DNA from: Tubiluchus corallicola
Taxonomy: Eukaryota; Priapulida; Priapulimorpha; Priapulimorphida; Tubiluchidae
Direction: 5' to 3'
Assembly: GCA_030141605.1 (NCBI GenBank)
Contig: JAQGDQ010000325.1
Span: forward strand, 62,001-126,000
Length of the DNA stretch: 64,000 nt
Made by a program: the position numbers and the translations under genes. This document shows positions 1 through 11,214 of this stretch, piece by piece. A model generated the notes under the pieces. The model was not told where the DNA came from. It did no database searches and worked only from the letters and a program-made list of their open reading frames with translations. Every line of letters starts with the position of its first letter. Position 1 is the first letter of the stretch.

Positions 1-1375
1 TCATACTCACAGAAACTATATCAGCTATGCACTTGCTTAATACTCACAGAAACTATATCAGCTATGCGCTTGCTCAATACTCACAGAAACTATATCAGCT
101 ATGCACTTGCTTCATACTCACAGAAACTATATCAGCTATGCACTTGCTCAATACTCACAGAAACTATATCAGCTATGCACTTGCTTCATACTCACAGAAA
201 CTATATCAGCTATGCACTTGCTTAATACTCACAGAAACTATATCAGCTATGCGCTTGCTCAATACTCACAGAAACTATATCAGCTATGCACTTGCTTCAT
301 ACTCACAGAAACTATATCAGCTATGCACTTGCTCAATACTCACAGAAACTATATCAGCTATGCACTTGCTTAATACTCACAGAAACTGTATCAGCTATGC
401 ACTTGCTTAATACTCACAGAAACTATATCAGCTATGCGCTTGCTTAATACTCACAGAAACTATATCAGCTATGCGCTTGCTTAATACTCACAGAAACTAT
501 ATCAGCTATGCGCTTGCTCAATACTCACAGAAACTATATCAGCTATGCACTTGCTTAATACTCACAGAAACTATATCAGCTATGCACTTGCTCAATACTC
601 ACAGAAACTATATCAGCTATGCACTTGCTTAATACTCACAGAAACTGTATCAGCTATGCACTTGCTTAATACTCACAGAAACTATATCAGCTATGCAGTT
701 GCTTAATACAGCTATGCACTTGCTTAATACTCACAAAAACTATATCAGCTATGCACTTGCTTAATACTCACAGAAACTATATCAGCTATGCACTTGCTCA
801 ATACTCACAGAAACTATATCAGCTATGCACTTGCTTAATACTCACAGAAACTATATCAGCTGTGCACTTGCTTAATACTCACAGAAACTATATCAGCTAT
901 GCACTTGCTCAATACTCACAGAAACTATATCAGCTATGCGCTTGCTTAATACTCACAGAAACTATATCAGCTATGCGCTTGCTTAATACTCACAGAAACT
1001 ATATCAGCTATGCGCTTGCTTAATACTCACAGAAACTATATCAGCTATGCACTTGCTTAATACTCACAGAAACTATATCAGCTATGCGCTTGCTTAATAC
1101 TCACAGAAACTATATCAGCGATGCACTTGCTTAATATAGCTATGCACTTGCTTACTACTCACAAAAACTATATCAGCTATGCACTTGCTTAATACTCACA
1201 GAAACTATATCAGCTATGCACTTGCTTAATACTCACAGAAACTATATTAGCTATGCGCTTGCTCAATACTCACAGAAACTATATCAGCTATGCGCTTGCT
1301 TAATACTCACAGAAACTATATCAGCTATGCACTTGCTCAATACTCACAGAAACTATATCAGCTATGCACTTGCTG
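1..1375. repeat. 37-bp minisatellite array with higher-order units
   Basis: About 37 head-to-tail copies of a 37-bp unit (consensus begins AATACTCACAGAAACTATAT) fill the window from its first base, so the array continues off the left edge. Units differ mainly at the junction motif (TTAA, TCAA or TTCA). The order of these variants in positions 1-185 recurs in 186-370, a five-unit higher-order repeat. Shortened 21-bp units occur near 690-711 and 1118-1139, each followed by the same G-to-A variant, 428 bp apart. The 37-bp unit is not a multiple of three; open reading frames through it arise from reading 111-bp triples and are not taken as genes. No unique spacers separate units, so it is not a CRISPR array. 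Confidence 0.97.
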
Positions 1376-2842
1376 GTGTTTCCCTGATCGTCCTTGATCG
1401 TGATTGGTCGATCCTCTTTTATTCTTTCCAGTGCTGCGGGACAATCCATCTATCGAAAGAAAATATTTTGTTTAAATAAAATCACTATTTAAAAGGAGAA
1501 TTCCTTTAATAATTCTTGAGCTTAAATAAAAAGTAGTGTCAATTTAAAGGACAAGTAAACACTGTTCATAATAATTTTTTTTACTACTCAAATGATATAT
1601 TATTACACACAGAGGTTGAATTAGTAGACAAAAGTTCCTTCGAACTCGAACATTTTATGCTCAATCCTCTTGGGTGCTGATCCCTGGTTGCTAAACTCTG
1701 TATACAAGTCAAATCCATATATTACAGATGAATTTTTTCAAACCACACAGCGATTTAATGTGAATTTGTTTGAAGACGGAAGAAAATATGATTTATAATT
1801 AGCGCTGTACAATTAATTGTTGTAAAATTAATCAGTCGGAAGTTGCACAGGTCATATATTCAGCCTAATTGCACTACCAAAGCTACATTTTCCATTTCCC
1901 CGGACATCTGCTTAGACTGGAAACAAAAATTTGTTTCTGTCTTACCTCATGAACTCAAAAGATGACAGTAGGGAGGGAGGAAACTTTTTTCATAAAAAAA
2001 TTTCTTCAAACCTTTACGAATGTTGAATCGTGGAATATTTAAAATCAGTTGAAATGAAAGTTTGTTTATTCCCCACTGTTTAGCAGTAATGTTTTAAATC
2101 ATTTTAATGCACATTTTTTCGCGCATTGTTTTTCACTTTTTTGTTTCGCATTCCTAAAGGATCGTATAATTATTGATTATCATGGGGGCAGCCTCTTTTT
2201 TAAACGGTACGAACATATGATCTGATAATCACGGTTAAATGGCAACACTACTCAGCGGTTAACGCACTGATTTGGCAGAAAAAACGATAGTTTTTAGCCT
2301 CCAATACAGTAATCAGCGTCATACAAAATGGCAACCCCGGCAGAGAGTTAGACCTAAAAAACACAACTTCGTCCTCGCTGAAATAATGATGTTATAATAA
2401 TTATTGCATTTTATGGTTCAAATTACAAAATATGCTTTTATATAACTGCTTTAGATAAGTATATGAACATATAAAAAGTGTAAAGTTTTCAGGCAGGTGC
2501 AACAAAAAAATATTATCCGGGTGATTAGACAGAAACAGAAGAACTTTTATGGTCGGTCTCATATTATCTCTGTTCACTGTAACCTTAACTTGAAAAACAA
2601 TTGGCCTTGTTTGAGCCATAATTCTGTATAAAAAATTCGATGTAATTTAGCACGGGTTTCAAAAGCGGCGTACCGCGCCCTCGCCAATGTTGGCTGCGCC
2701 GCGCGCATGTTCTCCACAGCCAGACATAACAAGCCGATAACATGGTAAACTTCTTGACTACAGGATGCACCCTACTGCAAAGAGGACACCAGCTGGGACA
2801 AGGACAACAAAAAGAAATAAATTAGCTCTGGTAGTGCCTTAC
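1376..2842. other. AT-rich non-coding stretch on the 3' side of VPS28 exon 2
   Basis: No exon could be supported here on either strand. The later VPS28 exons were looked for on the minus strand and not found, so this is probably part of a long VPS28 intron running into the 37-bp array. A fragment near 1541 resembles the end of the Kolobok-like MITE family described at 42193. Confidence 0.5.
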
Positions 2843-2948
2843 CCGGAATTTCTTCATAAACGTTTCCACGTTCGGATACTCCTCAGATTGCACCTGTTTG
2901 AACGCAGCTTTATACTGCACTAAAAGTCGAGAACATGCCGCAGTATAC
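2843..2948 (-). CDS. VPS28: VPS28 exon 2
   Basis: Acceptor CATTTTACAG, then one base completing the Glu codon begun in exon 1, then 35 codons reading [16 protein letters not shown] to KKFR, donor GTAAGG. The only open frame agrees with the phase left by exon 1. Confidence 0.92.
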
Positions 2949-4544
2949 CTGTAAAATGAAAACCACAAGCCATATTGTTGTGGAGATCGCTGGAATCTAT
3001 TAGAATTAAATAGAACATTGTAGACTGTTCCATATCGTGTTACCTTGTAGAATGTTCTAGAAAGAAACGTCTAGAATGTTCCCTGGCACTGATATATAAG
3101 GCGAAGCAGGCCGCTGAGACACACAAACGCAGATTCACACGAACGCACACTTACACATTCTCTTGCATACTTTCAGATACACTCAAACATTTTCCAGATT
3201 TTCACGTTTACTGTAAACATTTCGCATTCCTTCAAACTTTTGTGTTGTAGAATTCTCGCTTAATAAACTAGTTTAATTTGACGAAGTGTTTTCTGGTTTT
3301 CTCTACGAGCCTTCCGAGAGAAACAAAACATAACACATATAAGGCAAATGTTAGGATTTTTAATTAGCTCAAGAGTCCTGTTATTCTGCTCAGTGATATA
3401 CGAAGCACCTGACCAAAAGATGATCAAAGAGGAAACCTGCAACGTTACTACGCAGATAGTATAGTGTAGTTACATCTTTACTTGCCGTAATATATTGAGA
3501 ATTGTAACAAAATATTAAGATGCTCAACCAGTGAAAGTTAAAAAAAAACATAAACTGCTGGAGACAAATGTGTCAGTGAAAAAGCTAAACTGAAGGTGCA
3601 AAAAAATATGATATTAGTACAACAAAAATTAAAGTGCAATAAAATTAATAAAACTACGATTAAAATTAAAGCAAAAATGGACCCAATCTTAAACTGCAGG
3701 TCAAAACACTCTACTCTTTAAAATATTGAAAGAAAACATACTATTTTTTCAAAAACGTCTTACGTGAAGGAGTTATCACCACACAAACACAATTTCACGT
3801 TCGCGCCACTTAGTTTTTCACTGTTACATGCATTTCACCATTCGCTAGTTAGATGAGCATTAAGACCTGCATTTCAGAAACGTGTTGCACAAAAACAGGT
3901 GCTGTACCTCTCAGTTCAGATGTGTTAGTTTGTGACGAACTACACACATTCGACAGCTCATGTGAGAGCACAGCGGTAAATATGAAATTTGAATATTTAT
4001 CTTATAATCTGCCTAGTTTTAGTACAACACACTGAATTTCAATTTACTGTACTTCAATTTTTGCTTTCGCAAACATGTGCAACACACTCGTGGAATATTT
4101 TTGCTGTTGAAAATTATGTTCAGTTGTGACATCATCACTAGTTGGGCTCACCTGCCATTAATTAATTTTCAACCTAAAATTTAATGACCAGAAATGCTTT
4201 GGCATTATTGTAGGTCTTAAAATCTATACTTTTTAGTTTTACGGTATTTCAAAATTGGGTAGGACATGAAGAATCATCCTGTTTTCATTTAAAGTAGATA
4301 TGCAACATTTTGTTGAATTTTGCTGTTTGCTTGCTCAACTTCATTAAAACCAAGAATTTAACTAGTTTAAATTTTTATCTTAAATCATTTACTCTTTTGG
4401 CGTAACTGCATCTTTAATGTACGCTTTCTCCAGACACTGAATGGTGTTGATCAGAGAGTAAAGATCTGCCATATTGTCAACCGTTTCGCGTTCTCTCGCA
4501 TTGCGGTACAGTTTCACTTCCTCGTACAACTCTGAGCGACTCAT
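2843..4544 (-). CDS. VPS28: VPS28, ESCRT-I subunit (5' part; 3' exons off window)
   Basis: VPS28 is a cytosolic subunit of ESCRT-I, which sorts ubiquitinated membrane proteins into multivesicular bodies; its N-terminal half packs against TSG101 and VPS37 in the complex core. Two exons join in phase: 4544-4393 (50 codons plus two bases) and 2948-2843 (one base plus 35 codons). The 86 residues include the family block [16 protein letters not shown] near the start, [14 protein letters not shown], then [19 protein letters not shown] and a closing KKFR, closely matching animal VPS28. The start ATG at 4544 gives a shorter N-terminus than human VPS28, which has about 17 more residues before the ELYEEV block. 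Exon 2 ends in phase 0 with donor GTAAGG. The remaining ~135 residues are not found in the window. A complete transposon copy sits in intron 1. Confidence 0.92.
3670..4288 (+). mobile_element. Kolobok-like MITE, family A, complete copy
   Basis: A 619-bp non-coding element flanked on both sides by TTAA (3666-3669 and 4289-4292). The ends start AGCAAAAATGGACCC and, read inward from the right, ATGAAAACAGGATGATT: short imperfect terminal inverted repeats. At least five further copies or fragments occur in the window (18.9, 27.9, 43.9, 48.5 and 53.6 kb). TTAA target duplication without a piggyBac-type CCCTTT terminus suggests Kolobok-like elements; no transposase is present. It lies in VPS28 intron 1. 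Confidence 0.75.
4393..4544 (-). CDS. VPS28: VPS28 exon 1 (start codon at 4544)
   Basis: ATG at 4544-4542 followed by 50 codons plus two bases, donor GTAAAT. It carries ELYEEVKLY and LEKAYIKDA, both diagnostic of VPS28. A short 5' UTR preceded by GTTTGTAG about 35 bases upstream could be a splice acceptor for a 5' UTR exon or leader. Confidence 0.92.
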
Positions 4545-4783
4545 TATGTGGTAGCTGTTGTTGCAATTCGTCTTTTCCTACAAACAGAAAATGCAATGTC
4601 AGATGCAACAATTACAGCCCAGAGCCACGTCGTTTCAGGAGAGCTTCAGCCGGTTTATTCCTACAGTCGAACTAGCCAATAAAAAACCTAGCTTTAGTCA
4701 CGTCAGCCGTTCAATGACGGGAGTTGAGCTAGCCGACATTGTTGTCAACTGCAAAATCGCAAAGATTTTCGCTCTTGCGACAA

Positions 4784-4792
4784 TCACGTGAC
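4784..4792. promoter_or_regulatory. E-box / CLEAR-like site upstream of VPS28
   Basis: TCACGTGAC, nine of the ten bases of the palindromic CLEAR consensus GTCACGTGAC bound by TFEB/MITF/USF-type bHLH factors, lies 240 bp upstream of the VPS28 start codon. CRE-like half sites (ACGTCA) and an inverted CCAAT box (in AGCCAATAA near 4675) lie between it and the gene. The function is inferred from position only. Confidence 0.4.
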
Positions 4793-5351
4793 ACTGCAAA
4801 TCACTGGTTAAAATGTGGCAAATGCATTGGGGATTCGAGGTCAGATCGTGCGTGTGTTGGCAGGGATACTAAACTTTAGGAATTTTTGAACGAGAAAGTT
4901 GGTAAATTCAAAATTAAATTCACAAATAGGCAACGTTAGTCACATGTATGGGATCATTTTGGTGTTTTGGTTTTGATTCGTCAGTAATCAAGATGAGCCT
5001 TGCCAAGAGTTGGATTTTAATTACATTTGCAATAAATCTATTGTTTTTTATAATAATAAAAAATGATCTCTAATGCATTATTTGAATTTGAACATCAGCA
5101 TTTTTCTGTGTATAAGCGACACAATATATTTTAAAAAAAGTCTCAATAACTTAACAGTTAACAAACAATTTATCATTTATTTAGTTAATGAAAATTCATA
5201 GCTTTAACTGACTTCGCTGATTTTTCCTTTAGCCAACTCAGCTGAAAAGTCACTCAACTTCAGCCAAGCTAGCTGATTTACTGTGTGAGTCAGCTGATGT
5301 ATTAACAACTGACACAACTTCAACCTCTAGTAAAAATGTATCAAAAGTCAC

Positions 5352-6442
5352 TGTAGGGAGCCGAATAACCCACTAGCCCAAGTAGGACACTTCCGGTAAA
5401 ACCCATGTGCTAAAAGTAGTGTCCTACATGGGCAGCCCAAGTAGGACACTAGCGATTTTTGACGAGAATCGGTAATTTTGTCAAATTTTTAAAAATTCTG
5501 TGAAAGTTTCTTCATTTTATTAAAAATTGTGCTTGTTGGTTGAGTTGTCGTCAGTTTGGCGCATGAAAACTTGCTTGACCAGGTGTTTAACTCAGCATGC
5601 AGTACGCGGGTATTGTTTTGCGGTGACTTTTGTAACTCGTTCACTGAACGAGAGTTTGTTTGGTAACAAAGCAGCTCATTTAGCACTCTAGCATTGTTGA
5701 GCAGTATGGTTATAATAGAGGTTTTTTACAATAATTTCATCATTATGATTAGCTCCATTAATATCATCATAACATTAAACCTAGTATCTAATGCTTTAAA
5801 GAGAGAAACTCTGCACACAGTTATTACAGAAATAATTGCAAATTTAAAAATGAGACAGATGCTGCTAAGCCTTCACAACACCAAAAAGTAATTTTTAACA
5901 TTTAGGAAAAGCAAGGATAATTAGTTTTAATATTATCAGTAGTATTGTAACATGTAGGGCACTGTCCTACATGGCTCGCTAGCCCATGTAGGACACATAG
6001 ATTGCTAGAACGTTTACTTATAAGAAAACAATTATTTGTCCAAGAGGTAGTGAAACGGATCACCTGTTTGTGCAGCGAGACAAAATCAAAAATGATATAC
6101 CTTAAACAAATGTTGAACTCGCAAAAAGTTTTTTTTTCACTTCAACAACATTAATATCGAAACCAAATTTAATACTGTCCGTTCTTTTATTTTATCAGAT
6201 GTATAATAAATTATTCAACGTGTACTAACGTTTTTAATTATTATTATTACATAAACAAGGACAACGGATGGTGTCAGTACACTTAACGACTCAATTCGCG
6301 ACCTGTCTCTAGTGTCCTACTTGGGCTAGACCATGTACGCCGCGTCCTACTTGGGCTAGACCATGTACGCCGCGTCCTACTTGGGCTAGCCCATGTACGC
6401 CAATTGGTCTACTTGGGCTAGTGGGTTACTTGGCTCCCTACA
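5352..6442. mobile_element. 1.09-kb non-autonomous TIR transposon with repeated subterminal motifs
   Basis: Terminal inverted repeats of about 35 bp (both ends begin TGTAGGGAGCC, continue to AACCCACTAGCCCAAGTAG, with two differences) bracket the element, and GTCAC is repeated directly outside both ends (5347-5351, 6443-6447), a likely 5-bp target duplication. Motifs of the form GCCCAAGTAGGACAC or GCCCATGTAGGACAC recur as inverted pairs near 5420 and 5960 and as three near-tandem copies at 6310-6400. No coding sequence was recognised. The superfamily is undecided: 5-bp duplications are known for Transib, but the termini lack CACWATG. Confidence 0.8.
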
Positions 6443-6447
6443 GTCAC

Positions 6448-7408
6448 ATTGCTTGGTGTCGTAAATATCACTTTATATTTCAAGCTTTCGTAGAAAAAAG
6501 AGGGCAATTTGAATAGGACAGTTAAGAAGGAGAACAACATTTGTCTGAAGAAAGCAAGTTACTGCTATGAAAGAGAAACATCATAATAGAAACATCCAAT
6601 CACGTTCTTTGTACATTCTGACAGCGTCATAAGACATATGAGAGAGGACCATTTATAGCTAGTTACCATCTATGTCCTTATTGCTTTGGATAAGGTATTT
6701 ATTTTGTTATAATATATATTATTTATATTGTTACTTTATTTTTGTTACATAGTTACATACATAAGAACTTTATTAATTTTGACTGGATGTACAGCACAAA
6801 AGGCTCCTTATTGATCACAGTATTTCCACTATAAATTGTACCTTTCTGTATCAACAATGGCCAAAGTCGAAAGACAGTCACATGTAGGCTAGAGAGGAAA
6901 ATTTCATATAGAAGCAGCTTTGTGGAAAACCAAAAAATAAACCACTGACACTGTTTTAAAGCTTTTTTTGAAGTTCACTTTATTTTGACGTGACATGATC
7001 TCGAAACAAGCATGCAAGAAGACCCAGGGTTTTAATGAAAATGACTGTTATACTTGTACGATAACTGTCAACTGACTAAGTAGTTGTAGTAGCGAGAGTT
7101 GCGTTCTATAGCACAAACAGAATACACTTACAAACTAAATAGAGCTACACTGATGAATCGTCACTTACACATTGATCAGTTAAGGATAGCGTATCAGGCA
7201 GATTAAACTACGGGTTCGGTGAAAGTAACAAAAAGTTATTATTCTCAGACACTCTATGAGTCAACCCATTAAATCGCTTGCGAAAAGCGAAAGCCAAACT
7301 TCAATATGAAAGATCTTTGACAATTTTTGCTCTAAATTAAATTAATGCATACGCTAGCTCTTCGTAGTCTTCGCTACACGCAGTCCGAAGAATTAATAAC
7401 AGGTACTA
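6448..7408. other. Gene-free stretch
   Basis: AT-rich DNA with no exon, tandem repeat or transposon end that could be supported. Confidence 0.4.
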
Positions 7409-7412
7409 TTAA

Positions 7413-7942
7413 AGGAAGACCGGTCAATTGTTTAGACCCAATCTCATTTTATTCACTGTCCAAAATACACATTTTCTTGCCTATAGCAGTTAACAATTGA
7501 ATGATGAGCTTGGAAAGTTAATTAATGGCAACAGAACACAGCTATTGCTTACATCAGAAACTAACCACAGTTTGTGCAATGGCAGGCGTCTTCCCTTGTG
7601 CACCAAGCACATTTGCAGTGTTACAGTACTGCTTAAACGCATGAGTCACAGAAAATAGGCTATAGATCATATAACGTCAGAAACTAACACTGCAGTTCAT
7701 GATCATGCTTTTCACGGTACCTCCTTGTATTTGTCAGCCACGCAATGTGACAAAATAGCACTGCTGCAAATCTTAGTACATTCACTGAGCTGCGTGTAAC
7801 TTTGTAAGTTTAATGAAATTTGAAGATACTAGGTAAATATTAGTTAATCTAAGCTTTGATTTAAAATAAGCTATTGTGGTTTTCAACATTTTAGAGCATT
7901 CTTTATTCTAAACTCGTGTTTACGCGATCATCCGGTTTTACT
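7413..7942 (+). mobile_element. Kolobok-like MITE, family B, complete copy
   Basis: A 530-bp element flanked by TTAA (7409-7412 and 7943-7946). Ends: AGGAAGACCGGTCAATTGTT on the left and, inward from the right, AGTAAAACCGGATGATCG, which are imperfect inverted repeats. Other copies are at 29043-29551 and 61530-61844. Non-coding. Confidence 0.75.
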
Positions 7943-8199
7943 TTAACTAAGTATTAGCATAAGTATAGAGAAAATATGCAAGGCTATAATCACAAATTTC
8001 GTTTTAGACTTGTTTAGTAATCTTTATTCTTTATGTTGTAAACCTTTTAGTTTTGATGTATTAATGGCTTCTATAATGTTTTGTGCTCATATTAGCAAAG
8101 AAAATAGCATATACCATACGAGGATTACCCTTAATATTTGCATTGATTTTTTTCAGTTTGGTTTTCAACCAACTATTTCTAACATGAAAATTTGGAGCG

Positions 8200-8612
8200 A
8201 GCATGAAATGCTCGAGTCTAAACATTCTAATTGAGTTTTTAGTTCGAATGAGTTTTTTTTAGTTTAAATTCAATTCCAACCCAAAATTATAAATTCGAAT
8301 TATTCAGCACTTCAGCCACATACATTCCTTATCATCAGAACGATTGAAACTTCGTGCAATTTAGCTATGATTTTCATATACAATTTTTAAATAAATATTG
8401 TTGATTTTACTGCAGAACAAAATCGCATCATATGAATAATCTCTGTAAGTCCGCTTTTTACTAGTGGTTCGAAAATTTGCTCGAAAATCTTTCAAACAGA
8501 GTTTGAATTCGATTCGAATTCGAAATACTGAAATTCGATTCGATTCGAATTCGACAGTCATACATTCAATTCGATTCTAATTCGCTTTCGGGTAGAGAAT
8601 GCTCAGCCTGAA
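8200..8612. repeat. TTCGAATTCGAAT-rich dispersed repeat, family J
   Basis: A ~400-bp repeat whose subterminal parts are runs of overlapping GAATTCGAAT palindromes and whose centre has a shared core (AACAAAATCG... near 8415). Similar copies lie at 26478, 33228, 46205 and 62592. The outer ends elsewhere read TAGGGRTGARCATC, suggesting a MITE. Boundaries are approximate. Confidence 0.6.
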
Positions 8613-9194
8613 TGAAGATTGTTAGTTTCTGCTGCAATAAGTTGTCTTGACAGAAGTGAGTCGTGATGACGCCTGTTAAAAACTACACTTGAATAGAATG
8701 CCTGTCTGCTGCAAAGAAAATCAATGCCGTACGTTTTGCGTTTATAGTTTTTTGTTTTGTTATCATAATTATTAACATTATGTAATTTATGTCGGTTATT
8801 TTTGCGTAACACTTTAGCAAAACGTACCTAAAGCATCTATGATCTCGAAAAAATTATGTAAACCTGCATATTGGAGCTTTGTACGCGGTTTGGTAAGAAA
8901 TTAAAGTTGGAATGGAATTTGAGTGATAGTTCAAAAGCACTAGTGAACAGAAGTTTTTCACAAGAAAACGGGATTTTTGAAATTTGGAAGCCAATCTGGT
9001 ACGTCAAATGTAGCTCACATTGAGAGATAAATCATGTGTCAATAGCTACTGCATACCGATAATTGATATTAATACCACAGTCCTAAATGTTATGAGAAAG
9101 GGTCATTATCAGTATCATGTTTTATTTTTGTGTATTATTATTATTATAAGGGCCATGTTTCATCAGCATTAGAGTCCTCAGGTTTGTCTAGGTC

Positions 9195-9570
9195 AGATGG
9201 CAAAAGGCGTGATGGCATGACTTTGATCCTTTGGTCTGGGGTCGCTCTCTTCATTGGGATTGTACTTGTGTTGATACATTGGCACCCTCAAATATGACTG
9301 GTTCAGCTAGTTATGCTGTTTATGCAGCTCAGTTAGCAGAAGCCAAAAAAATATACGAAATACAACAGTCTTTTGCACTTTTCAATTTTGTAGCAATTGC
9401 TGTTTTGAAACTTTTGGCACTCTTGGCACAGAAGGAAAAAAATCTCAGTACTTTAGGCAAACAAATTCAATGTGCCACTAGGGGAGACTAGGTCTGCAAG
9501 CTTTTTATTCCAGCGTTTATCTGTTGCATTGCAAAGAGTTAATGCGATAAGCATTGTGAGAACAATCTGC
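9195..9570 (+). pseudogene. Decayed retroelement-associated ORF fragment
   Basis: Translation in one frame from about 9195 gives RRDGMTLI, then GRSLHWDCTCVDTLAPSNM and a hydrophilic/Ala-rich stretch; after a stop and a frame change near 9490 the similarity resumes as FLFQRLSVALQRVNAISIV. This series of motifs (DGxTLIPW, W-D-T-VDTLAPS, QR-AIQR-N) is one I recognise from a highly multicopy, probably retroelement-borne ORF in many invertebrate genomes. Here it is broken by a stop and a frameshift, so it is a dead copy. The exact element family is not determined. Confidence 0.5.
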
Positions 9571-10845
9571 CCATCTGAGAAGCTTGAAGAAACCTCCTTC
9601 AATATTAATATTTGACTTTATATTGACTTGTCATCCTTGATTGTAGCAAAAATCTCAATTTTCAGCAGATCGCTTCTCGAGAAAACATTAATAACGTGTT
9701 TGTTTTACCACTTTTTAAAATCTGCTCATTTTTACATTGTAATAAAACTTGTAATATGGTATTTATTGTCAGATAATTGTTAAGTTTATTATTTTTGTTT
9801 TCAAACATTCTGTTGAGATCAGTGTTAAACGTACAGTAATATGTATTAATTTCATAAGCTTGTTCCCGGCAAAAACTTTCTGCAGTCAGGTGTTACATTA
9901 TATTCCTGAGATAGTTTGGTCATGAAAATCGTGCTTGGGGTGCTTGAACTGCAGTTGGTGGTGCCCGCGTTTCTCCGCAAGTGGCTTTGTCTGTAGTTTC
10001 GTTTCTACCAACTTTGCAACACTTTATCGTACTGTACCTGCATCTCTGACATTACAGCAAGAGCTAACTGATTAAACGTTCTATGATAGGCAGCAAGAGT
10101 TTCAAAAACAATCTGCTAGACAAGTGTTTAAATGTTTAGCTTCCAGAAATTCTTGTGTAACGAGGTTAACTGCAGTGGACGGGCGGGCCGAAGCAAAAGC
10201 GCTAGGCTAGTATATTACCGTGCGATAAACATATCGGCTTGCAAACCAATCGTAATGAACGTGATTGGTTCTACGTATATTAGAGCACAAATGTGAACTA
10301 AGATGACATAAAAGTCATAAAAGCTTATTAGTCATGTGACGAAAGTGTCTTATGGAAGCAGCGTGAAGCAAAAATATTGAATCGATTATGCAGACTTGCC
10401 TGAGTCTATTAATGACAGTTTTTATATAAACATTTGAGTAGAAGCAGCCCGTAGCAGGTGTTTTTGAGTCAATTAAGCGACTGATTCTATTAACCTTGAG
10501 TAAGTTGAATGGCGCCTACTGTAGTAGTCAAACTCTTCAAATACCAAATGGAAAATTAAGTTGTGAAACGGAAATTAAGTAATGTAAAACTGCTAAGCAC
10601 TTAAATTTTTTATATTGGAGATTAGGTTATCTATGTATTATACAGCGTGTATTTCTGTAATGCAGATAAACTTCATAATTTTTATACGGGGTATTAAATG
10701 ATTGCATCTGTTTAATAGGTTATGATAAAAATTCTAGGTAACTGAGCGGTGGTTACGTGAGCCTAGTGCCATGTGAACGGGTTGTTAGGTTACGTAAACT
10801 TCTGAAATTTCATGGCCGTATTACATGTACTAAAGTTTCACAGTG
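9571..10845. other. Gene-free stretch
   Basis: No exon or repeat unit supported on either strand. AT-rich with scattered homopolymers. Confidence 0.4.
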
Positions 10846-10882
10846 TTAAAGCACAAGAAAACCCTCCACCTACCTAAAGCTT

Positions 10883-10990
10883 GAGGTTTGTTTAATGTCT
10901 GTATAATGTTTGTGTGTTAACTATGATTTGTATTGTATTGTAATATGGACTTTGTTGTGAAATAAAAGCAATCAATCAACCAATCAAAAA
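10883..10990 (+). mobile_element. LINE-like 3' end inserted in family C element
   Basis: A ~108-bp insertion ending in AATAAAAGCAATCAATCAA and an A-rich run, flanked by AAAGCTT on both sides (10876-10882, 10991-10997). The paralogue near 42216 reads straight through a single AAGCTTT site. A poly-A-signal-like tail plus target duplication indicates a 5'-truncated retroposed insert; which LINE is unknown. Confidence 0.65.
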
Positions 10991-11214
10991 AAAGCTTAAA
11001 AAATTCATCTTGACATTTTATACCACTTACGTACTGCCTTTTTGCATGCAGGGCTTGCGTCGGCAGTAATGTTGTATAAAACGTAATTTAAACTCCCGCA
11101 ATGACAGTTAGCTGCAGCCATTTTAATGGTAGTTCATTTGAAACAAGTTTAGATTACATTGTGTAAAGTTTGAAAAAATAATCAGAGCATTCGTAGCACA
11201 CATGTTGCTAACTA

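Noticed and set aside
1-1375. CRISPR-like direct repeats
   Set aside because: Units abut with no unique spacers, and the host is an animal.
27-1479. Long plus-strand frames with a 37-residue repeat
   Set aside because: They arise from a 37-bp satellite read in rotating frames; frame is kept only where junction variants avoid TAA.
2585-2770. Minus-strand ORF as a further VPS28 exon
   Set aside because: No residues match VPS28 downstream of KKFR in any frame.
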